From: CAYLLT01 sp964591605
GTDB lineage: Bacteria; Planctomycetota; Phycisphaerae; UBA1845; PWPN01
Direction: 5' to 3'
Assembly (NCBI GenBank): GCA_964591605.1
Contig: CAZQEN010000065.1
Coordinates: forward strand, 1-26,459
DNA: 26,459 nt
The position numbers were made by a program, and so were the translations under genes. Each line of letters opens with the position of its first letter. Position 1 is the stretch's first letter. The notes below the pieces were generated by a model, which was not told the origin of the DNA, ran no database searches, and worked only from the letters and a program-made list of their open reading frames with translations. Below, piece by piece: positions 21,448-26,459 of this stretch.

Positions 21448-21993
21448 TCAGTTCTCGCTGCAGGGTGCACAACTCGTGACGGAGACGGACGCGGGGCGGT
21501 TCCAGGGCATGGCGGTCAGGATGCGGGCCATCGGGCAGAAGCCGCTGATGCCCGCCACCATGAGCATGGTGCCGACAAACCAGTCGACCGCGATAAACGC
21601 GGGATGCACGAGATGCGCGAGGGCCAGGCCCGCAACCACAAAGGCCCCCGCCCCGATCATCACCTGTCGCTGGATCGGAATCGGTGCCTTCGTTTTGACC
21701 ACCGCCACTCCGGCCCCGCGGCAGGCGCCCAGCCCCCCGTCGAGCGTGGCCACATCCTGGAATCCCATCGCTTCGAGCTGGGCGGCCGCCTGCCGGCTGC
21801 GCGCGCCGCTGCGGCACAGGCACAGAATCGGCTCGCGGCGATCCCAGGCGGCGGTGGCCGCGGCGATCGTGCTCAGGGGAACACATTCGCACGTCACGCC
21901 ATCGAGGCGCTCGCGGGCAAACTCGTCCGGGTCGCGAACGTCGACGACGCGTCCGGTCCATCGCGTGACATCAGCAGGCTTGAGAATCTTCAT
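21448..21993 (-). CDS. YgaP-like membrane rhodanese (rhodanese-DUF2892)
   Basis: A 181-residue protein. Residues 1-100 are a rhodanese domain: VVDVRDPDEFARERLDG, then EPILCLCRSGARSRQAA with catalytic Cys60 in CRSGAR, and GFQDVATLDGGLGAC. Residues 112-131 and 135-153 are two membrane helices of the DUF2892 type (VDWFVGTMLMVAGISGFCPM). This is the layout of E. coli YgaP, an inner-membrane sulfurtransferase. The tail carries an extra SCAPC pair (Cys175, Cys178). ATG 21993 follows GAGGAG. It lies 97 bp after the ArsR gene and 4 bp before the reductase, so the three form one unit for sulfane-sulfur handling. Confidence 0.92.
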   Translation of the reverse strand: MKILKPADVTRWTGRVVDVRDPDEFARERLDGVTCECVPLSTIAAATAAWDRREPILCLCRSGARSRQAAAQLEAMGFQDVATLDGGLGACRGAGVAVVKTKAPIPIQRQVMIGAGAFVVAGLALAHLVHPAFIAVDWFVGTMLMVAGISGFCPMARILTAMPWNRPASVSVTSCAPCSEN

Positions 21994-22090
21994 GTTGTCT
22001 CCTCGTGGTACTTCTATCGTACAGTTGACAGTTTCCGTTGAACCCGGTGGAAGCTCATCCCACGCTTTTCCCGACGGCCAGATGACCCCC

Positions 22091-22402
22091 TCAACTCTGG
22101 GGCCCGCCGTGATTGCGGATGCAGTCGATGATCCACGACGGCCGCGAATCGATGACCCGGTAATAGACGGTTTTCCCCTCCCGCTGCGGGGCCAGCAGGC
22201 CGTGCGCCCGCATGATGCTCAGGTGCTGGCTGGCCGCGTTGGGCGGAATCCCCAGATGCTCGGCGATGTCGTGGACCGACACCCGCCCGTGCATGACCAG
22301 CTCGCAGATCCGCAGGCGGTGGGGATGGGCCAGGACCCGCAGGGCCCCAGCCGCCCGCTCCAGCGTCTCCATCGGAATCAGATCGACAGATATTGAGCTC
22401 AT
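22091..22402 (-). CDS. ArsR-family repressor, likely sulfur-responsive
   Basis: A 103-residue winged-helix repressor: ALRVLAHPHRLRICELVMHG (helices 2-3), VSVHDIAEHLGIPPNAASQH (recognition region) and LLAPQREGKTVYYRV (wing). It lacks the ELCVCDL-type metal site of ArsR/SmtB. Cys33 and Cys94 are its only cysteines, one in helix 2 and one in the last helix, as in the dithiol sensors BigR, SqrR and YgaV; Cys33 is one residue off the usual register in my by-eye alignment. With a YgaP-like gene and a CoA-persulfide reductase downstream, control by sulfide or persulfide is the natural inference. The ATG at 22402 is close to the predicted transcription start, so the message may be leaderless. Confidence 0.9.
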   Translation of the reverse strand: MSSISVDLIPMETLERAAGALRVLAHPHRLRICELVMHGRVSVHDIAEHLGIPPNAASQHLSIMRAHGLLAPQREGKTVYYRVIDSRPSWIIDCIRNHGGPQS

Positions 22403-22408
22403 GACATA

Positions 22409-22436
22409 AATATATCATGAATTCATGATATGTCAA
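22409..22436 (-). promoter_or_regulatory. arsR promoter with consensus -35
   Basis: On the minus strand TTGACA (22436-22431) and TATATT (22414-22409) are separated by 16 bp. The -35 is perfect and the -10 matches 4 of 6. Transcription would begin about 7 nt after the -10, at or next to the A of the arsR ATG (22402). No ribosome-binding site precedes that ATG. Confidence 0.75.
22412..22431. promoter_or_regulatory. Perfect 20-bp palindromic operator
   Basis: ATATCATGAATTCATGATAT at 22412-22431 is an uninterrupted 20-bp palindrome filling the spacer of the arsR promoter and touching both hexamers. A dimeric repressor bound here would exclude RNA polymerase, so autoregulation of the operon by the ArsR protein is the simplest reading. 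No second copy was seen upstream of the other genes of the operon. Confidence 0.8.
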
Positions 22437-22558
22437 GCCGATGGAACAGATTGGGCGTATGAATTCCTTAATTTCATCTCCAGTAATGGCTTACGATCAC
22501 AGCATGCCGCCGTGACCGCCGGAGTCCGGCAGGGACCATGGGAACACGTTCCCGCCAC

Positions 22559-24400
22559 TCAATCGGCACAGGCCGGGTCCGCGGACTGGTTCGGACCGCT
22601 CATGCAACCCAGGAACAGGAGGGTGTCAGTGGGATCCACGTCCTGATCCATGTCCATCCGGCCCGGCACGCACGCCGGATTGGTCTGGGGCACCGTCCCG
22701 AACAGGCAGACCTGGAACTGACCGAAGTCGCTCTGGTCGACGTCGCCATCCTCGTCAAAGTCGCCGGGCATGAAGTTGGTGCGGAAGGAGCATGAGGCCG
22801 ACCAGTCGCTCCAGAGACCGCGACCATCCTGATAGCGTGCCCGCCAGTAGTACATGACGTTGCGGCTCAACTGGCCTGCTGGCACGTCGATCTGCGTGGC
22901 GGCCGGCGCACTCTCGCCGCTGTCCCAGGCCAGGTCGGTGAACAAGGCATCGCGTGCGATCTGCCACTGGCTGTTGTTGTGCGGATTGCCATCGGGATCC
23001 GAATAGGCAGAGGCCGTGAGTGTGGGAACCAGGTAGATGCCGGTGGCCCCGTCGGGCGGGCTGAGCAGCGCGGGCGTATCGGGCTTGGTGTTGCGGACAC
23101 GATACGCGGCGATGACCTCCTTGGTCTCCCGGATGGTGCGGGCGTTGTCGGCAAGAACGGCATCGCCGGTGGGAACGCCCTGGTACAGAACACTGGGATT
23201 CGAGAAGTGAGCCACCTGCGTATGCGTGAAGCCATCCGCAAAGTACGACCCGCTCGCGTAAGTCATGACCGAGCAATAGCGGCCGTTGTTGGTTCCGACC
23301 CACCGACCTCCCGCCGAGTAGCTGAACAGACCCGGTCCGGGTTGGACGTTCTGGTCGCGGTGATGGTGACAACCCATGTTATGACCCAGCTCGTGGCCGT
23401 GGGTGTATCCCGTGGCCGCCTGCTGGACACGCACGAGACAGAAGGCCGTCTGCGGATTGCCGGACGTCGAATTCAGCAACCAGCCGACGCCGCCCACGTC
23501 GCTCACGTAAGCGAACAACACGACCATATCTGCCCCATGCTGGTCGCGCCAGTTGCGCACTTCATCCATGTAGCCGTCGAAGTTGGTCAGCCGATTGAGA
23601 TCCGTGGAACTGTTGCCGCTCTCGGTGTAGTTGACCGGCGCCGAGTGGAGCAGGTTGAGCGTGACAACCGTGTTGCTGTTGTCGTGGCTGAGCTGGGCCC
23701 TCTGCATGGCCTGGGCCATGACATTCGCGATCCCGCCCCCGGACGAATTGGCCCAGGCCTCCGCGGCGGGTGTGTAGACGATCATCACGTCGATGGTGAC
23801 CGGATCCAGCGGCCCGTTGAGCGCGGTCGGACGGGGCGCATCGGGGCTCCCGGGCTTTGGTGCCGGAGGTGGAGGCGGCGCCGGTGTCTGGCCGCAGGGA
23901 AGCTCATCGTTCCGGATGCCGCTGACATCGAGCAGGTAATGCTGGCAAGAGCGGGCTTCACTCTGGATAATGAAGGATTCGTCTTTCTCGGGTATGCGGA
24001 TGGACGCGAGGGTGCGGCCGGCGGTGGTGGAGATGAGCACCTCGCTCAGGGGATAGTCCTCGATGCGGGCACGGATGCAGACGGTTCCGGCGCCGTTGGT
24101 CTCCACCCGATCGATCCGCGCCGTGTAGACTGCGTCCTCAAAGAGATGAATCGCCAGCGTGTCGCCCGCCGCGAACCCGTCCGACAAGGCCAGACGCGGC
24201 GTGAGGGCGACGGGTCGAGAACGCCGGGCGAGGGGAAAGCCGGCCGGCGGCAGCATCCGCCCCGAGGCGGCCGCTGCCGGATCTGCCTCATCCAGCACCA
24301 GACGATGCTCGGCCGCCTGAACCGGCGCCCACGACGCGAGAATCAGCACCAGGCCCGCACTGCAGCCGGCAAACGCACGCTTTCCGCGCGGACTGACCAT
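22559..24400 (-). CDS. Secreted metzincin protease with dockerin-like C-terminus
   Basis: A 613-residue exported zinc protease. A signal peptide (AGLVLILASWAPVQA, cleavage near residue 30) is followed by a propeptide-like region and a Pro-rich hinge (about 170-195). The catalytic domain (200-435) has HELGHNMGCHH, giving zinc ligands His336, His340, His346 and base Glu337, and a Met-turn at SVMTY (Met379), the metzincin pattern of reprolysin-like M12B peptidases. A fibronectin-like domain (about 438-541) follows. The last 70 residues contain two EF-hand-type loops, DFDEDGDVDQSDF and DMDQDVDPTD, resembling dockerin type I repeats frequent in planctomycete secreted proteins. ATG 24400 has GAGGAGGG upstream. 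The gene stands alone, 155 bp downstream of the sulfatase. Confidence 0.92.
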   Translation of the reverse strand: MVSPRGKRAFAGCSAGLVLILASWAPVQAAEHRLVLDEADPAAAASGRMLPPAGFPLARRSRPVALTPRLALSDGFAAGDTLAIHLFEDAVYTARIDRVETNGAGTVCIRARIEDYPLSEVLISTTAGRTLASIRIPEKDESFIIQSEARSCQHYLLDVSGIRNDELPCGQTPAPPPPPAPKPGSPDAPRPTALNGPLDPVTIDVMIVYTPAAEAWANSSGGGIANVMAQAMQRAQLSHDNSNTVVTLNLLHSAPVNYTESGNSSTDLNRLTNFDGYMDEVRNWRDQHGADMVVLFAYVSDVGGVGWLLNSTSGNPQTAFCLVRVQQAATGYTHGHELGHNMGCHHHRDQNVQPGPGLFSYSAGGRWVGTNNGRYCSVMTYASGSYFADGFTHTQVAHFSNPSVLYQGVPTGDAVLADNARTIRETKEVIAAYRVRNTKPDTPALLSPPDGATGIYLVPTLTASAYSDPDGNPHNNSQWQIARDALFTDLAWDSGESAPAATQIDVPAGQLSRNVMYYWRARYQDGRGLWSDWSASCSFRTNFMPGDFDEDGDVDQSDFGQFQVCLFGTVPQTNPACVPGRMDMDQDVDPTDTLLFLGCMSGPNQSADPACAD

Positions 24401-24495
24401 CTGCTCCCTCCTCACGCTGCAGATCCAACGCTGCTATCAGTCACCCACGTCAGGAGAGAGCATAGCCGATGCTTCTGCTGGGGTCAATCGGAATT

Positions 24496-24524
24496 AAAAA
24501 AAACCTATAGGCTCTATCCAGGTT
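24496..24524 (-). terminator. Intrinsic terminator of the sulfatase gene
   Basis: On the minus strand AACCT, two unpaired G, ATAG, an AGC loop, CTAT and AGGTT make a 9-bp stem with a 2-nt bulge, followed by eight T (24503-24496). It lies 31 nt after the sulfatase stop and before the protease gene, so the two genes are separately transcribed. The short loop and AT-rich stem make it weaker than the flagellin terminators. Confidence 0.75.
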
Positions 24525-24555
24525 TTCCGCCGCGGCCACCTTGCAGGGAATCCCG

Positions 24556-26115
24556 CTATGACCCTGCCGCGCGGCGCGGAGCGGGCCCGTCCACTCCCCC
24601 CGGCGGCTGCTGGTCGGCGAACTGGTCCTCGTCCTTGAACTCCTTCTTGAGCCGATACAGCTCGGCCCTGAGTTTCTCACGGATCTCGCGGTAAGCGGGA
24701 TCGCCGTAGACGTTTTTGAGCTCGTGCCGGTCCTTCACCAGGTCGAACAGCTCCCACTGGTCCTTCTTCCAGAAGTAGATCAGCTTGTGCGTTTCGGTCC
24801 GCACGCCGTAGTGGGCGCGGGTGTTGTGGTGTCCGGGATCATGGTAATAGCGGTAATAGATGCTGGTGCGCCAGTCGGCCGGCCGCTCGCCCCGCAGGAG
24901 GGGCAGCAGGCTGCGGCCCTGCATGTCGGCGGGTACCTTCACGCCGGCCGCGTCGAGGAAGGTCGGGGCAAAGTCCAGATTCAGGGCCATGGCCTTCTCC
25001 ACGCGGCCCGGTTTGATCACCCCCGGCCACCGCACCACCAGCGGCGTCCGCAGCGACTCTTCGTACATGAACCGCTTGTCATACATGCCGTGATCGCCCA
25101 GATAGAAGCCCTGGTCGCTCGTGTAGACCACGATGGTGTTGTCGGCCAGGCCGTTGGCATCGAGCCAGTCGAGCAGCCGGCCCACGTTGTCATCGACCGA
25201 CTGCACACAGGCCAGGTAGTCCTGCATGTAGCGCTGATACTTCCAGCGGTTCAGCTCCTCGCCTTCGAGCACCTTCTTCTGCCCGTCGACCTCGATCTCG
25301 ACCCGGGTCGGCTTGACGCCGAGCCATTTGCCGCGGTCCGCCTCGCTCAGACCGGCGGGGGGTTCGAGCTTGAGGTCGCGGCGGGTCATGTCGTCGAACA
25401 CGCGCTGCTCATTCTCGTGGATCGCGTCGGTCCGGGTGGAGTAGTCATCCCGCAGGGTGGGCGGCTCGGGGATGGTGCGGCCGGCGAACATCGCCTTGTG
25501 CTTCTCGTCCGGATCCCACGCGCGATGCGGGGCCTTGTGGTGCGACATCAGGAAGAAGGGCTTGTCCTTCGGCCGGTTCTTGAGGAACTCGATGGACAGG
25601 TCAGTGATGACATCACTGGCGTAGCCCGGGATGGTCCGCGTCTGTGTCGCGGTGTAGAAGATCGGATCGAAGTAGCGGCCCTGTCCGGGGAGGATCTCCC
25701 AGTAATCAAAGCCGGTCGGGTCGCTGCCCAGGTGCCACTTGCCGATCATACCCGTGTAGTAGCCGGCGGCCTGCAGGTACCTGGCCAGCGTCGGCTGCGA
25801 GCCGTCGAAGCGGTTGAAGACGGGAACGCCGTTGATGTGGCTGTATTTGCCGGTGATGATCGTCGCGCGGCTGGGGGTGCAGATCGAGTTGGTGACAAAG
25901 CAGTTGTCGAACCGAACGCCGCTGTCGGCGATGCGGTCCAGATGGGGCGTCTTGTTGACCACGCTGGCGTAGCAGCTCATCGCGTGGGCGGCATGGTCGT
26001 CGGTCATGATGAACAGGATGTTCGGCCGCCGAGCCCCTTCGGCCGCCGGCGCCGCCGGCGGCGCAAGCAGGGCCATCGCCGCAACGCCGGCCAGGAAAGC
26101 TGTGGTGAGTTTCAT
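24556..26115 (-). CDS. Secreted formylglycine-dependent sulfatase
   Basis: A 519-residue type I sulfatase. A signal peptide (TTAFLAGVAAMALLAPPAAP, cleavage near AAPAA-EG) precedes RPNILFIMTDDHAAH with metal-binding Asp39 and Asp40. The core C-T-P-S-R at 79-83 supplies Cys79, converted to formylglycine by a maturase not encoded here; GKYSHINGV and YYTGMIGKWHLG follow. VVYTSDQGFYLGDHGMYDKR near 318-337 gives the further metal ligands. The C-terminal subdomain (KLIYFWKKDQWELFDLVKDR, HELKNVYGDP) is typical. It probably removes sulfate from polysaccharides or mucins outside the cytoplasm; the specific substrate cannot be read from sequence. ATG 26115 has AAGGAG 10 nt upstream; the upstream extension to 26247 is leader. 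Confidence 0.95.
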   Translation of the reverse strand: MKLTTAFLAGVAAMALLAPPAAPAAEGARRPNILFIMTDDHAAHAMSCYASVVNKTPHLDRIADSGVRFDNCFVTNSICTPSRATIITGKYSHINGVPVFNRFDGSQPTLARYLQAAGYYTGMIGKWHLGSDPTGFDYWEILPGQGRYFDPIFYTATQTRTIPGYASDVITDLSIEFLKNRPKDKPFFLMSHHKAPHRAWDPDEKHKAMFAGRTIPEPPTLRDDYSTRTDAIHENEQRVFDDMTRRDLKLEPPAGLSEADRGKWLGVKPTRVEIEVDGQKKVLEGEELNRWKYQRYMQDYLACVQSVDDNVGRLLDWLDANGLADNTIVVYTSDQGFYLGDHGMYDKRFMYEESLRTPLVVRWPGVIKPGRVEKAMALNLDFAPTFLDAAGVKVPADMQGRSLLPLLRGERPADWRTSIYYRYYHDPGHHNTRAHYGVRTETHKLIYFWKKDQWELFDLVKDRHELKNVYGDPAYREIREKLRAELYRLKKEFKDEDQFADQQPPGGVDGPAPRRAAGS

Positions 26116-26459
26116 CGAACTTGTTCTCCTTACCTCTGATATCCGCAGTGACCGGGGTTCATTGGATCGACCATCATAACACCCGCCGGACGTGCGCCCA
26201 GCAGCCAGACGATGATCCGCGCGAGTGGGGTCCGTGACACACTCCACGGGGCCAACCGATTGTGGTGCAGGCGTCCCGCCTGCACGTGCAGCTAAGATGC
26301 CGATTCATCGGGACACCACAATGGGCGACGCCGCCGCACGCCCAAAGCGTCACGGACCCGTGCGGGCGGGCATCGTGGCAACGGCGGCTGGCATAACGGT
26401 CGCCCATGAGCCACGACCCGGCCCGGCGGGTCCGGGCCGGTGACTCAGGCACTCTCGCG
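26116..26459. other. Gene-free region upstream of the sulfatase
   Basis: About 340 bp with no supported gene; the open frames on both strands are made by inverted-repeat sequence. It contains a nested inverted-repeat element (26228-26359) and, at 26418-26440, a perfect 9-bp GC hairpin (CCGGCCCGG, 5-nt loop, CCGGGCCGG) with no T-run. The sulfatase promoter was not recognised. Confidence 0.5.
26228..26359. mobile_element. Nested inverted-repeat element (MITE- or REP-like)
   Basis: Three nested or internal inverted repeats are perfect: the outer pair GGGTCCGTGAC (26228-26238) and GTCACGGACCC (26349-26359); the inner pair ATTGTGGTG (26259-26267) and CACCACAAT (26314-26322); and within it a hairpin GTGCAGGCG-TCC-CGCCTGCAC (26265-26285) plus a small CCGAT-TC-ATCGG hairpin near 26300-26311. 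The inner 64-bp unit can fold as a three-way junction. There is no coding capacity, so it would move only in trans. Confidence 0.5.

Noticed and set aside
26174..26452. Open frames on both strands upstream of the sulfatase
   Set aside because: They exist because of the nested inverted repeats and have no start signals or domains.

Overview
The window is a GC-rich piece of a planctomycete-type chromosome. Three things point there: the long co-directional flagellar cluster with two large flagellins of the 'DDPAGLI' type, a secreted metzincin ending in a C-terminal dockerin-like tail of the kind common in Phycisphaerae and relatives, and a secreted formylglycine sulfatase. This is a placement by protein character; no rRNA or other marker gene is present. 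About 100 N near 6384-6482 mark an assembly gap inside a tandem repeat.

Layout. 135-1252 (+): a two-helix membrane protein of unknown role and a YceH/DUF480 winged-helix protein. 1444-16694 (-): one flagellar block, read right to left as a 62-aa unknown protein, flgF, flgG, flgA, flgH, flgI, flgJ (rod-binding domain only), flgN, flgK, flgL, fliW, csrA, flagellin B, flagellin A. It therefore encodes distal rod, P- and L-ring, hook-filament junction and filament parts in assembly order, plus the FliW-CsrA switch that is known to limit flagellin translation. Each flagellin ends at a clear intrinsic terminator. 17082-19603: a divergent pair, a double-thioredoxin exported protein (-) and a BNR-repeat lipoprotein (+). 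19671-22402 (-): a likely sulfane-sulfur operon made of an ArsR repressor, a YgaP-like rhodanese membrane protein and a CoA-disulfide/persulfide reductase fused to rhodanese. 22559-26115 (-): secreted metzincin protease and secreted sulfatase.

Non-coding structure is the most distinctive part. Three flagellar gene junctions (flgH/flgI, flgI/flgJ, flgN/flgK) are filled end to end by 7-bp periodic tandem repeats, and in all three the upstream TGA stop reads directly into the array (TGAAAGTC). A fourth junction (flgF/flgG) carries a related heptamer array folded back on itself into a 24-bp imperfect hairpin. A separate palindromic element (GTAGGGTGGGC...GCCCACCCTAC) sits exactly at the stop codons of flgL and flgG, and beside flgL it is tandemly duplicated together with the end of the gene. 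The arsR promoter has a perfect 20-bp palindrome in its spacer and appears to give a leaderless mRNA. A nested inverted-repeat element lies upstream of the sulfatase.

I do not see a clearly new enzymatic system. The best leads are the heptamer-filled junctions and the sulfur operon with its promoter.
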